From contig CALADM010000027.1 of assembly GCA_937890595.1 (NCBI GenBank), positions 1 to 64,000 of the forward strand: a DNA stretch of 64,000 nucleotides. The letters are read 5' to 3'. Positions 8,107-17,301 of this stretch are shown piece after piece. The translations under genes and the position numbers were made by a program. The notes beneath the pieces were generated by a model. That model did no database searches, was not told where the DNA came from, and saw only the letters and a list, made by a program, of their open reading frames with translations. The stretch comes from CAJMNU01 sp905214855 (GTDB lineage Bacteria > Bacillota > Clostridia > Lachnospirales > Lachnospiraceae). Within the stretch, counting starts at the first letter, position 1. Each line of letters begins with the position of its first letter.

Positions 8107-9822
8107 TTATTCAGCCTTCAAAGAAAGGATTTCTGTAACTTTTCTGATATTGCTTTCCTCTTCTTTTTGATATTTCAATTCAATCTGATCTCCAGCTTTT
8201 GCAAATGGAAGACGTTCATAAACCATAACCTCTGCCACATATACTGTATTTTGATCTTTCAGAGTGAAATAATAACAGGTATTTCCAGATACCACCACAT
8301 TAGCAATGCTACCTATTATTCCTTTCACACTCTCTGTTTCCATTTCTTCTCCAATTTCGATTTCTTCCATATTAAGTGCCTGACGATAATTGCGTTTTGC
8401 TTCTTCTACCGTAGATCCTGTTCCTACAATCTGATATTGCCCAACATCTACAAAAGCATACATTTTTACCAGACCTGCTGCATCCTTCAAGGATACAAAA
8501 TATGCTGGTCGATCTGACACATTAAGAAGGAGTGGGAAAGTTGCTTTGTACTGGAGATGCTGTACCTGACCTTCCGCAGACCCCATAGCCGAATACTCTG
8601 TTGCACCTGGAACAGCATAGAACTTTGTCGCCTTTGTTCTCAGATTTACCAAAACAAAACCGATATTTGATTCATCTGCTGTCACAGAAGACATTCCTGT
8701 GTATAAATACACATCATCATCCATTGCCAGATAATTATAACCATAGGTCGTTCTTCTTACATTTCGCTGTCCAAAGATAGAATTGATAAAACCATTCTGG
8801 AATTTTCCATTATCATCCAACTGTTCAATGATCAGATCTGATGTATACAGCTGATCGATCCACTCTGGTACAGATTCTTTTTCATAATACTGGCTCTCTC
8901 CTGTCACTGCATTGACCAAAACAGCACCAGAAATGTCCTCTCCATCCCACCATCCAATACGATATTTTACTACTGGAGCTACCCAATATGGTACTCCATT
9001 GTCATCAATTTCAAACGAAACCGTCTTAAAAATCTTAGTTGGATAAGAAAATCTGAGATAACGATAAATATTTCTAAAGAAATACTCACTGGGTGAATAT
9101 TTCATCCCATCTTCCAGCCATACCAGATCCGTTTCCTGTGTCACCATATCTACGGTAATATATGCCGGAAGTCCTTTTTTCATATTATATAACCATTTGA
9201 TCGGATCCGCATAGGCAAGAGGTGTGACACGGTATGGAGATCCTTTATAATTGATCTGTGTATAATTATCTCCAATCTCAAACTGGGATACAAGTTCTGT
9301 CATCTCTCCCAGCTTACGGCTTCCCAATCTTGCAGCAGTATCCTTATCTACAACCGGAATCTGTGACATCTGAAGTTCCGCAACATCCTGTGTAAAATCG
9401 CCGTCTTCCAGAGTGATCAGATCTCTATAGCGGGATGCATTAAAGAAACGCTGTCCAATCGCTGTTGCAATCACCATCCACAAAATCAATACTGCAATTG
9501 CCACAAAACCTATCTTGAGTGGTCTTGAAATTTTCACAGTATCTTTTTCTTTTGGCTTTTTAGCAAAAATCGGCTGACCTGTGATCGGGTTGTGTCCAAC
9601 AATCGTTTCACTTCCCTGACTGATACTCTCAAAAAACATCTTTACATAATTAGGAAGATTCACCATAAGTACCACTACAATACTGATGATCAGAAAGATC
9701 AAAAAATTCCTGTCTCTCATGTTGATTGCCGGAAGCATTGTATAAAACAATAGGAAAATCAACACAACTGACAAAAGAATCCTCAAGATAGCCGCCCCCA
9801 GCTTTGTTTTTGTTTTTTTCAT
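8107..9822 (-). CDS. Uncharacterised membrane-anchored protein, 571 residues
   Basis: I do not recognise a named family. Two hydrophobic helices lie within residues 10-60 and a third near 105-125, after a cytosolic loop with HNPITGQPIF. About 440 residues follow, presumably outside the membrane, with no cysteine-rich or catalytic motif. This part has beta-rich stretches such as YWVAPVVKYRIGWWDG and GAVLVNAVTGESQYY, which resemble tandem PepSY-like repeats that display domains outside the membrane. AAGGAG lies 14 bases before the ATG, longer than usual. The ABC-F gene ends 42 bases upstream on the same strand, so the two may be co-transcribed. Confidence 0.6.
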   Translation of the reverse strand: MKKTKTKLGAAILRILLSVVLIFLLFYTMLPAINMRDRNFLIFLIISIVVVLMVNLPNYVKMFFESISQGSETIVGHNPITGQPIFAKKPKEKDTVKISRPLKIGFVAIAVLILWMVIATAIGQRFFNASRYRDLITLEDGDFTQDVAELQMSQIPVVDKDTAARLGSRKLGEMTELVSQFEIGDNYTQINYKGSPYRVTPLAYADPIKWLYNMKKGLPAYITVDMVTQETDLVWLEDGMKYSPSEYFFRNIYRYLRFSYPTKIFKTVSFEIDDNGVPYWVAPVVKYRIGWWDGEDISGAVLVNAVTGESQYYEKESVPEWIDQLYTSDLIIEQLDDNGKFQNGFINSIFGQRNVRRTTYGYNYLAMDDDVYLYTGMSSVTADESNIGFVLVNLRTKATKFYAVPGATEYSAMGSAEGQVQHLQYKATFPLLLNVSDRPAYFVSLKDAAGLVKMYAFVDVGQYQIVGTGSTVEEAKRNYRQALNMEEIEIGEEMETESVKGIIGSIANVVVSGNTCYYFTLKDQNTVYVAEVMVYERLPFAKAGDQIELKYQKEEESNIRKVTEILSLKAE

Positions 9823-9864
9823 AAAAATTGCTACATCTCCTTTTCTTTTTTGGGATACAAACGT

Positions 9865-11424
9865 TTAGATTTTTAAGCTCCAAGTACTGCAATCCCATAC
9901 CTTTGTTGCCAATCCTTCATAAAATTCTGGTTCATGGCATATCAAAAGGATACTTCCTTTATACTCTTTCAGAGCCCGTTTCAATTCTTCCTTCGCATCC
10001 ACATCCAGATGGTTTGTCGGCTCGTCCAAAAGAAGTACATTGGTTGGTCTATTGATCAACTTACACAATCTGACCTTCGCCTGCTCTCCTCCGCTCAGAA
10101 CACGGACCTGACTTTCAATATGCTGAGTTGTCAGCCCACATTTTGCAAGAGCAGAACGTACCTGATATTGAGTATAGGACGGAAATTCTTTCCAGATTTC
10201 CTCAATACAGGTTGTTGTGTTGCCCGGAGCCATCTCCTGTTCAAAATATCCTATTTCCAAGTAGTCTCCCAGTTCTACACTTCCCTCTAAAGACGGGATC
10301 AATCCAAGGATGCTTTTTAACAGTGTCGTTTTTCCGATTCCATTCGCTCCAACCAGAACAATTTTTTCTCCTCTCTCCATGGAAAGGTTTAAAGGTCTGG
10401 AAAGTGGTTCTTCTTTTTCATACCCAATGATCAGATCTTTTGTCTCAAAAATTATTTTTCCTGCCGCACGAGCTTCATCAAAATGGAATTCTGGCTTTGG
10501 TTTCTCTCTTGCCAGCTCGATCACATCCATCTTATCCAGCTTTTTCTGACGGGACATCGCCATGTTTCTGGTAGATACTCTTGCCTTATTTCTTGCCACA
10601 AAATCCTGTAGCTGTGCAATTTCCTGCTGCTGCCTTTTATATGCTGCCTCCAGCTGGGATTTTTTTGCCTCATACACCTCTTTAAACTTGTCATAATCGC
10701 CCACATAACGATCCAACTTTTGATTTTCCATATGATAGATCAAATTTACAACACTATTTAAGAAAGGAATATCATGTGAGATCAAAATAAATGCATTTTC
10801 ATACTCCTGTAAATACCGTTTCAGCCACTCAATATGCTGTACATCCAGATAGTTTGTCGGCTCATCCAAAAGCAGGATATCTGGTTTTTCTAACAGAAGT
10901 TTCCCCAAAAGTACCTTTGTCCTCTGACCTCCGGATAACTCTGACACATCCTTTTCCATACCAATTTCCACCAAGCCAAGCGCTCTTCCGACTTCTTCTA
11001 CCTTCGAATCGATCGTATAAAAATCATGTGCCATCAAAAGGTCCTGAATCGTTCCCAGTTCCTCCATCATCGCATTCATCTCTTCTTCATCTGCTTCTCC
11101 CATCTTATCACAGATCTCATTCATCTGTTCTTCCAGCTTAAACAAAAAAGAAAATGCACTTTTTAGCACACTGCGTATTGTCATCCCTTTTTCCAAAACC
11201 GTATGCTGATCCAAATATCCCACACGGACTCTCTTCGCCCACTCTACATTTCCCTCATCCGGCATCAGCTTTCCGGTAATGATATTCATAAATGTGGATT
11301 TTCCTTCTCCGTTTGCTCCGATCAGCCCAATATGCTCCCCTTTTAATAGGCGGAATGACACATCGTGGAAAATAGCCCTGTCGCCAAAACCATGACTTAA
11401 ATTGGTAACAGTTAATATACTCAT
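9865..11424 (-). CDS. ABC-F family ATPase (YkpA/YbiT-like), ribosome-associated
   Basis: About 519 residues with two nucleotide-binding domains and no transmembrane segments, the ABC-F plan of translation factors and antibiotic-protection proteins. The first domain has GANGEGKST, SGGQR and LLLDEPTNYLD with a SHD switch. The second has GANGIGKTT, LSGGEQ and LLLDEPTNHLD with a CHE switch. The linker between them is a charged, Gln/Lys-rich helical pair (about residues 240-320). It is short, so a housekeeping YkpA/YbiT role is more likely than resistance, but that is inference. AAGGAG seven bases before the ATG at 11424 (MSILTV) favours it over an upstream ATG at 11439. Confidence 0.88.
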   Translation of the reverse strand: MSILTVTNLSHGFGDRAIFHDVSFRLLKGEHIGLIGANGEGKSTFMNIITGKLMPDEGNVEWAKRVRVGYLDQHTVLEKGMTIRSVLKSAFSFLFKLEEQMNEICDKMGEADEEEMNAMMEELGTIQDLLMAHDFYTIDSKVEEVGRALGLVEIGMEKDVSELSGGQRTKVLLGKLLLEKPDILLLDEPTNYLDVQHIEWLKRYLQEYENAFILISHDIPFLNSVVNLIYHMENQKLDRYVGDYDKFKEVYEAKKSQLEAAYKRQQQEIAQLQDFVARNKARVSTRNMAMSRQKKLDKMDVIELAREKPKPEFHFDEARAAGKIIFETKDLIIGYEKEEPLSRPLNLSMERGEKIVLVGANGIGKTTLLKSILGLIPSLEGSVELGDYLEIGYFEQEMAPGNTTTCIEEIWKEFPSYTQYQVRSALAKCGLTTQHIESQVRVLSGGEQAKVRLCKLINRPTNVLLLDEPTNHLDVDAKEELKRALKEYKGSILLICHEPEFYEGLATKVWDCSTWSLKI

Positions 11425-11598
11425 CTCATTCTCCTTCATCTTTCTAATCCTAATATCATCCTGTTGAAAGAATTTTTTAATAAATTCTGGAGTTTATTAT
11501 ACATAGCACTTTCTCTTTTGGCAAGTACGTCAATTTTTCTTCCAACTAAACTATATTTTTTTTATTCATCTTTTATTTTTATTTTATTTTTTCCAATC

Positions 11599-11627
11599 TT
11601 GCACAATAATTTCCTGAATGTTATACT
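11599..11627 (+). promoter_or_regulatory. Sigma-A type promoter of the CmpB-like gene
   Basis: TTGCAC (11599-11604), a 17-base spacer, then TATACT (11622-11627), 36 bases before the ATG at 11663. Confidence 0.7.
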
Positions 11628-11662
11628 TAGCCTACCTAAATATAATCCATAGGAGGACTTTT

Positions 11663-12577
11663 ATGTATACCTACGCTTGGTATCAATGGCTTGGTTTTTT
11701 CTATATATATTGTTTTTTTGGATGGATTTTTGAATCCACCTATGTTTCCCTCAAACAACGTCGTTTTGTAAACCGCGGTTTTTTGAGGATTCCTATGCTG
11801 CCACTTTACGGCACCGGCGCTGTCATGATGCTTTGGGTTTCTCTCCCTGTGAAAGACAATCTATTTGCTGTTTATCTGTCAGGTGTGATCGCAGCTACGA
11901 TCTTGGAATATATAACCGGTTGGACTATGGAAAAATTATTCAAAATGAAATACTGGGATTATAGCAATCAAAAATTCCAACTAAACGGTTATATCTGTCT
12001 CTCCTCTTCTATCGCATGGGGATTTTTAACCCTGTTTTTGACAGAAATCATCCACACACCGATTGCAGATCTGCTTTTAAGTATTCCACCTCTGGTTCTG
12101 ATCCTCATAGATCTTGCCATCAGCATTGTATTTTGTACAGATACGATCCTATCCGTCCGTGCTGCTCTTGATCTTGCCAAATTGCTGGAAACACTCTCAG
12201 CACTTCGCAGCGATCTGGAAGAAATACAAGTACAGATTGCTCTCTTAAAAGCAGAAACCAGTCAGCGTGTAGATACTATGAAAGACGAAACCATCACTCG
12301 TGTAGAACGTCTGCGTTCTGATCTGCACAATGAAGTTTCAACACGGATTATGGGATGGAAAGAAGAGACAGAAGATGCCAAACTTCGTCTCTCTGAATTA
12401 CATCAGGAACAGATTTCTGCTCTTTTGGAAAAGAAACGTGCTATTACGGAACATCGCCGTGCCCTCACTTCGCACATCGGTTCCATTAAGAAAGGTATCT
12501 TAAAAGGCAATCCTTCTGCTTCCAGCCGTTTCTCAGAGGCATTAAAAGAATTGCAGGATGAATATTTAAAAAAATAA
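11663..12577 (+). CDS. CmpB-like membrane protein (putative ABC-transporter type IV family) with C-terminal coiled coil
   Basis: 304 residues. The first ~175 contain four or five membrane helices with the family's WYQWLGFFYIYCFFGWIFES opening and a conserved LEYITGWTMEKLF segment. The family is annotated as a putative ABC-transporter membrane component, but its function is not established. The rest is charged and heptad-like (about 180-300, for example LRSDLHNEVSTRI), a probable cytosolic coiled coil. AGGAGG eight bases before 11663 fixes the start, although the frame opens at 11618. It is transcribed divergently from the ABC-F gene and ends at a bidirectional terminator. Confidence 0.8.
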   Translation: MYTYAWYQWLGFFYIYCFFGWIFESTYVSLKQRRFVNRGFLRIPMLPLYGTGAVMMLWVSLPVKDNLFAVYLSGVIAATILEYITGWTMEKLFKMKYWDYSNQKFQLNGYICLSSSIAWGFLTLFLTEIIHTPIADLLLSIPPLVLILIDLAISIVFCTDTILSVRAALDLAKLLETLSALRSDLEEIQVQIALLKAETSQRVDTMKDETITRVERLRSDLHNEVSTRIMGWKEETEDAKLRLSELHQEQISALLEKKRAITEHRRALTSHIGSIKKGILKGNPSASSRFSEALKELQDEYLKK

Positions 12578-12620
12578 GTATGATCGTTTTGATCGTATCA
12601 CATACTTCCACATACAAAAA

Positions 12621-12655
12621 GGGTATGAAAAACAATTTTTTTGCTTTTCATACCC
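12621..12655. terminator. Bidirectional intrinsic terminator between CmpB-like gene and pgcA
   Basis: GGGTATGAAAA and TTTTCATACCC form a perfect 11-bp stem, flanked by AAAAA on one side and CATTTT on the other, between two convergent genes. Confidence 0.8.
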
Positions 12656-12697
12656 CATTTTATGCCTTGTATATCCTCAAATATACAATATACTTCC

Positions 12698-14440
12698 TTA
12701 TTCAGCCAGCATCTTATCTACCATTGCCATAACTTCTTTGCCCATTGCTTCTGCCTTTGCATCAGCATCTTCCAAAGAACTTCCTTTGATTCCATAGTAG
12801 AATTTAATCTTAGGCTCTGTACCGGATGGTCTTACACACATCCAAACGCCATCTTCCATATCATAGTAAAGAACATTAGAAGACGGAAGACCAGTTGGTG
12901 TCACTTCACCAGTTGCCATATTGGTGATCGTATCCTGCTTGTAATCTCTTACAGAGACAACCTTGTATCCAGCAACCTCTGTCGGAGGATTCTTACGCAG
13001 ACTTTCCATGATCGCCTGAATCTTTGCCAGACCTTCAATACCGGACAGACCAATGGATTTTACAGCATCTTTATAATAGCCATATTTTTCATACATATCG
13101 ATCATAGCATCCCAAAGTGTCTTACCCTGTGTCTTATAGTATGCTGCTGCCTCACAAAGAGCTGCTGTAGCAGAGATCGCATCCTTATCACGCGCATAGC
13201 TTCCGATCAGACATCCATAGCTCTCCTCCATACCAAACAGGTAAGTTCCCTTTCCTGTCTTCTCATTCTTGAGAATCTGTTGTCCGATCCACTTAAATCC
13301 TGTCAGCACTTCGATCAACTCTACGCCGTACGCTTTTGCGATCGCATCAATCAGGTTCGTAGAAACAATGGATTTTACAACCTGTCCGTCCTGCGGGATC
13401 TTTCCTGCTGCTTCTTTCTGGCTTAATACATATTCGCACAGAAGAGAACCTGACATATTACCAGTCAGAGGAATATATTCACCAGACTTCGTATCCTTTA
13501 CATAAACACCAAGACGATCCGCATCTGGATCTGTTGCCAAAACTAAATCTGCATTCTTCTCTTTTGCCAAAGCCAATCCCAATTCAAATGCTTCTTTTGC
13601 CTCTGGGTTTGGATAACTTACTGTCGGGAAATTGCCATCCGGAAGTTCCTGCTGCGGAACAACATATACATGCTCAAATCCCAACTCTTTCATTGTTCTT
13701 CTTGCCGGAATATTACCTGTTCCATGAAGAGGAGAATAAACGATCGTAATCTGATCCTGCATATCATCGATCGCTTTCTGATTAACTACCTGAGCTTTTA
13801 CCTGAGCGATATATTTATCATCAATCTCTCTACCGATCACTTCATATTTGCCGGCTGCGATTGCAGATGCTTCATCTGTTGTCTTTACAGTAGAGAGATC
13901 CTCAATTGCAAGAACTTCCTCTGTAACTCCTTTATCATGTGGCGGTGTAAACTGTGCGCCATCTTCCCAATATACTTTATATCCATTGTATTCTGGCGGA
14001 TTGTGGCTTGCTGTGATATTGATACCTGCAATACATCCCAATTCACGGACTGCAAAAGACAGCTCTGGTGTCGGACGCAGAGATTCAAACTTATATGCCT
14101 TGATTCCATTCGCTGCCAGAGTCATTGCTGCTTCCATTGCAAACTCTGGAGACATATGACGGGAATCATATGCAATAGCAACTCCCTTATCAGCTCCACC
14201 TTGCTTGATAATATAATTTGCAAGTCCCTGTGTTGCACGGCGAACCACATAAATATTCATACGATTGATACCTGCTCCGATTACCCCTCTCAGACCAGCT
14301 GTACCAAACTCCAGATCCATATAGAAGCGTTCCTTGATCTCATTCTCATCATCTGCAATAGCACGCAGTTCCTCTTTGGTGGCTTCATCAAAATATGGAT
14401 TGTTCAGCCATTCGTTGTAAATCTTCATGTAATCCTTCAT
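12698..14440 (-). CDS. pgcA: Phosphoglucomutase / phosphomannomutase (PgcA-like)
   Basis: A 580-residue alpha-D-phosphohexomutase, the length of B. subtilis PgcA, interconverting glucose 1- and 6-phosphate for glycogen, nucleotide-sugar and cell-wall precursor supply. All four signature sites are visible: the catalytic phosphoserine loop TASHNPPEYNGYK near residue 140, the Mg2+ loop DPDADRLG near 300, the sugar loop GMEESYG near 405, and the phosphate-binding RPSGTEPKIKFYY near the C-terminus. The frame extends to 14467, but GGGAG about ten bases upstream of the ATG at 14440 (MKDYMKIY) favours that start. Confidence 0.93.
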   Translation of the reverse strand: MKDYMKIYNEWLNNPYFDEATKEELRAIADDENEIKERFYMDLEFGTAGLRGVIGAGINRMNIYVVRRATQGLANYIIKQGGADKGVAIAYDSRHMSPEFAMEAAMTLAANGIKAYKFESLRPTPELSFAVRELGCIAGINITASHNPPEYNGYKVYWEDGAQFTPPHDKGVTEEVLAIEDLSTVKTTDEASAIAAGKYEVIGREIDDKYIAQVKAQVVNQKAIDDMQDQITIVYSPLHGTGNIPARRTMKELGFEHVYVVPQQELPDGNFPTVSYPNPEAKEAFELGLALAKEKNADLVLATDPDADRLGVYVKDTKSGEYIPLTGNMSGSLLCEYVLSQKEAAGKIPQDGQVVKSIVSTNLIDAIAKAYGVELIEVLTGFKWIGQQILKNEKTGKGTYLFGMEESYGCLIGSYARDKDAISATAALCEAAAYYKTQGKTLWDAMIDMYEKYGYYKDAVKSIGLSGIEGLAKIQAIMESLRKNPPTEVAGYKVVSVRDYKQDTITNMATGEVTPTGLPSSNVLYYDMEDGVWMCVRPSGTEPKIKFYYGIKGSSLEDADAKAEAMGKEVMAMVDKMLAE

Positions 14441-14509
14441 AGAAATAATACTCCCTTCTCTTTTCATTAGAACTTCTTTTATTATATAATATTTTTATCG
14501 AAAAAGGAA

Positions 14510-15514
14510 TCATAATCTCTTGCTTTTTTCACATATTTTTTGCAAAAATTCATCTCTTTCACTAAACTGTTCTTCTAACTGCCTCAATTTCTCAATATTC
14601 TTCATTGGAATCCATACTTTATTATTATTCAGATAAAAATTCATCTGTTTCCAATATTTTTCTGGATACAAAAACAGATAATATAAAATCTGTCTGTCCT
14701 GTTCTGATAGTGGAAGTACTTCATGATAGGCTTCTAAAAGATCCATTCCAAGATCACAATCCCAGTCACTCTTTTCCATCGTCTTACGCAATAAACCATA
14801 TAAGTCTTCTATCTGACTGCCTCTGTGCATCCTATTGAATTCAATAAATGCCAGATGGTCATTTTCTTCTCTTTCACTGTTACACATCAATATATGATGT
14901 TGGTTCATATCTCCATGGCATAAATAATGCACATTTTGTTCCCCTATCTCCAAAAGCCCTTTTGCTGCTTCCTCTGCCTGTTGGTAAAAACGGTTAAAAT
15001 TTCCGATCACACATAATTCAAACTCAGTTTTTTTTCTTTTATTTCTTACAAAATTTCTCACTCGTATCAGTTCTCTATTGTGTCTTGCCATCTCATTTGC
15101 CAGTGGCTTTATTGCATTTGATCCAAGATCCCACTCTTCTTTCCACTCTATCTTTCTAAGATATTTATGTAGATAAGCCAGCCCTCTCACTGCCGAAAAT
15201 ACATCATTTTTACTTCTAAGATCACACTCTCTGTCTAAAAACCAATCTTTTAAAATATATTTTGTCCCATCTGATGCGATAGAGATCAGATTTCCTTCCA
15301 AAGTTTTTCTATATTGGTCTGTCAAAATCCCCGCTTCACTTCTAAGATATCTCAATACTTCCTCTTCAAACTCAAGTCTTTTTACTGTTCCACGATATTC
15401 TTTCAACAATTTCCATCCTTGATCCGTCTCACACAGAAAAGCACCTCTTCCTCTACGAACCTCTCGTACCTCTACTTCATACTGCTCTAAAACCTCCAAA
15501 TTTCTCTCGTTCAC
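14510..15514 (-). CDS. CotS/YutH-family spore coat kinase-like protein
   Basis: 334 residues related to the CotS family, which has a phosphotransferase-like fold and is made in the mother cell during sporulation. Visible marks are RRGRGAFLCETDQGWKLLK at the N-terminus and LCHGDMNQHHIL near 235, the brenner-type loop. The next segment, AFIEFNRMHRGSQIEDLYG, lacks the usual metal-binding Asp (IDFD becomes IEFN), as is common in this family, so kinase activity is doubtful. The frame opens at an ATG at 15556, but the consensus GGGAGGG seven bases before a GTG at 15514 (VNERNLEVLEQ) makes the GTG the better start. Confidence 0.8.
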   Translation of the reverse strand: MNERNLEVLEQYEVEVREVRRGRGAFLCETDQGWKLLKEYRGTVKRLEFEEEVLRYLRSEAGILTDQYRKTLEGNLISIASDGTKYILKDWFLDRECDLRSKNDVFSAVRGLAYLHKYLRKIEWKEEWDLGSNAIKPLANEMARHNRELIRVRNFVRNKRKKTEFELCVIGNFNRFYQQAEEAAKGLLEIGEQNVHYLCHGDMNQHHILMCNSEREENDHLAFIEFNRMHRGSQIEDLYGLLRKTMEKSDWDCDLGMDLLEAYHEVLPLSEQDRQILYYLFLYPEKYWKQMNFYLNNNKVWIPMKNIEKLRQLEEQFSERDEFLQKICEKSKRL

Positions 15515-15651
15515 AGCTATCCCTCCCACATATCCATTCACGTTTTCCCAGGGCATTTCTTGTTTTTATGTTTGCCCCCGCCTTAGCTACTTCTAACGTA
15601 TGTGACAAGATTTCGTTCTATTACACTGATTTTTAAATCCTCACATAAATT

Positions 15652-15692
15652 AAAAAAGTGCTGATACCAAAACATGATACCTGCACTTTTTT
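15652..15692. terminator. Intrinsic terminator, 5' of the CotS-like gene
   Basis: AAAAAAGTGC and GCACTTTTTT form a 10-bp stem around a 21-base loop. It can act for the minus-strand DUF4250 gene, whose stop codon lies about 60 bases upstream. Confidence 0.7.
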
Positions 15693-15750
15693 CTCATCAT
15701 TGACTCTCATTTTCTTCATGGTTCATTTTCTTTTCGATCATCATTTCACA

Positions 15751-15933
15751 TTAAACAAACTGTCTGACTCCCTGATCATATGTGTAATCGATCATTTCCA
15801 GTCTCTGACATAAAGCTTCTTTATCTACACCAGTTTCCTGACAAAAATCATCCAGATTTGTGTAAAAATCTCTGAGCTGTGTATTCACATAACTTAATAA
15901 AATCACTGGATCTTTTGGCAAATTCATCTGCAT
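15751..15933 (-). CDS. DUF4250 small protein
   Basis: 60 residues with the typical opening LPKDPVILLSYVNTQLRD of DUF4250, a small family of unknown function common in gut Clostridia. No membrane segment or metal-binding motif is present; the middle is acidic and helical. GAGGGAG stands four to five bases before the ATG at 15933 (and ten before a second ATG two codons on). It is monocistronic, with its own terminator. Confidence 0.8.
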   Translation of the reverse strand: MQMNLPKDPVILLSYVNTQLRDFYTNLDDFCQETGVDKEALCQRLEMIDYTYDQGVRQFV

Positions 15934-16096
15934 TGCACTCCCTCATATCTTTCTCACATTTCCAAAACACCGCCCCTTATTATACTCACTTTTTCATTGC
16001 TCTACAAGCCTTATTTTGCAGTCTTTTTAATATTTTTAATCTTTTTGATATTTTGTATCCCATCTCACTATTTTACTTTTTCCATTCTATCCATAC
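15934..16096. other. Intergenic region between DUF4250 and asparaginase promoter
   Basis: AT-rich, pyrimidine-biased on the plus strand. No ORF with a ribosome binding site, no hairpin and no repeat was seen. Confidence 0.4.
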
Positions 16097-16125
16097 TTGC
16101 CGACTTTCTCTCCATCCATTATAAT
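16097..16125 (+). promoter_or_regulatory. Sigma-A type promoter of ansA
   Basis: TTGCCG (16097-16102), a 17-base spacer, then TATAAT (16120-16125). This gives a leader of roughly 110 bases before the ATG at 16242. Confidence 0.7.
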
Positions 16126-16241
16126 ATGGACGTATTGTTATGATCCAAAGGCTATCAACCCCTTCATATACAAAAATTTCTAATTCTCACTGGCGGTAGT
16201 TTTTCCGTCAAATATTGTACCAGAAAGGATCTTTATAATTT

Positions 16242-17264
16242 ATGAAACGCATCTTATTGATTGCCACCGGAGGAACTATCGCCTCCAAACAGGGAGCTGG
16301 ACATTCTGGACTGACACCTGTTTTAACTTCTGAAGAACTTCTTTCCTATGTCCCTGGAGCAGCTAAATTCTGTACCACAGATACACTGCAGCTTTTCAAT
16401 ATTGACAGTACCAATATGCAGCCGGAAAACTGGCTGTGCATCAGCAAAGCTATTGAAGAACATTATAATGAATATGATGGTTTTGTAATCTGTCATGGCA
16501 CTGATACAATGGCTTACACGGCAGCAGCACTCTCTTACTTAATTCAAAATTCTCCAAAACCAATCGTAATTACAGGTGCACAAAAACCGATCGATCTTGA
16601 GATCACAGATGCCAAGACCAATCTGATCGATAGTCTGCGTTTTGCCAGTCATGAAAAAGCACATGGTGTCACACTGGTCTTTGATGGAAAAGTCATTGCC
16701 GGAACAAGAGCAAAAAAAGAGCGCACGAAAAGCTATAATGCATTTTCCAGCATCAATTTTCCATACCTTGCCGCAATCCAGGATGAACGCATTCTTTTTT
16801 ATCTGGACGATAAAGCACAGCTTCAAGAAGCAGTACGCTTTTACCACTCCTTAAACCCAAGTATCGCTCTCTTTAAATTGATCCCCTCTTCTCAGGCAGA
16901 TGTCCTGAGTTATATAGCAAAACAGTATCAGGCGATCATCATAGAATCATTCGGAGTTGGCGGACTGCCAACTTACAGTACCGGAGACTTCCACAAAGCT
17001 GTGGAACATCTGGTCAATCAGGGGAAAGTCGTAGTCATGACAACACAAGTCACTTGGGAAGGCAGCAATATGTCAGTCTATGAGGTAGGGAAAAGCATAA
17101 AAAAAGAGCTTGGTCTTCTGGAAGCCTATGATATGACATTGGAGGCAACCGTAACAAAACTCATGTGGATCCTTGGTCAGACCCAAGATCCGGATATGAT
17201 CCGCACACTTTTTTATACCACGATCAATCGGGATATCTTGTGGCGTTCTGCCAAAACATCCTAA
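16242..17264 (+). CDS. ansA: L-asparaginase (type I-like, cytoplasmic)
   Basis: 340 residues that hydrolyse asparagine to aspartate and ammonia. The first catalytic threonine lies in LLIATGGTIAS (residues 5-15); the second site is CHGTDTMAYTAAALS near 85, with the partner Lys/Asp in this loop. There is no signal peptide, which points to the cytosolic type I enzyme. AAAGGA precedes the ATG by 13 bases. No terminator is seen between it and the restriction gene 37 bases downstream, so read-through into the R-M pair is possible. Confidence 0.9.
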   Translation: MKRILLIATGGTIASKQGAGHSGLTPVLTSEELLSYVPGAAKFCTTDTLQLFNIDSTNMQPENWLCISKAIEEHYNEYDGFVICHGTDTMAYTAAALSYLIQNSPKPIVITGAQKPIDLEITDAKTNLIDSLRFASHEKAHGVTLVFDGKVIAGTRAKKERTKSYNAFSSINFPYLAAIQDERILFYLDDKAQLQEAVRFYHSLNPSIALFKLIPSSQADVLSYIAKQYQAIIIESFGVGGLPTYSTGDFHKAVEHLVNQGKVVVMTTQVTWEGSNMSVYEVGKSIKKELGLLEAYDMTLEATVTKLMWILGQTQDPDMIRTLFYTTINRDILWRSAKTS

Positions 17265-17301
17265 ATGGCATAGATCATTTATAAACAAAAGGAGTTTATT
17301 T

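Noticed and set aside
13670..14470. A 266-codon open frame opposite the phosphoglucomutase gene
   Set aside because: It is antisense to a gene whose catalytic motifs are all present. The frame is Cys/His/Ile-rich without any recognisable domain.
14730..14870. CotS-like protein lacking the IDFD metal site of aminoglycoside-type kinases
   Set aside because: Loss of this site is common in CotS-family coat proteins, so it is not evidence of decay.
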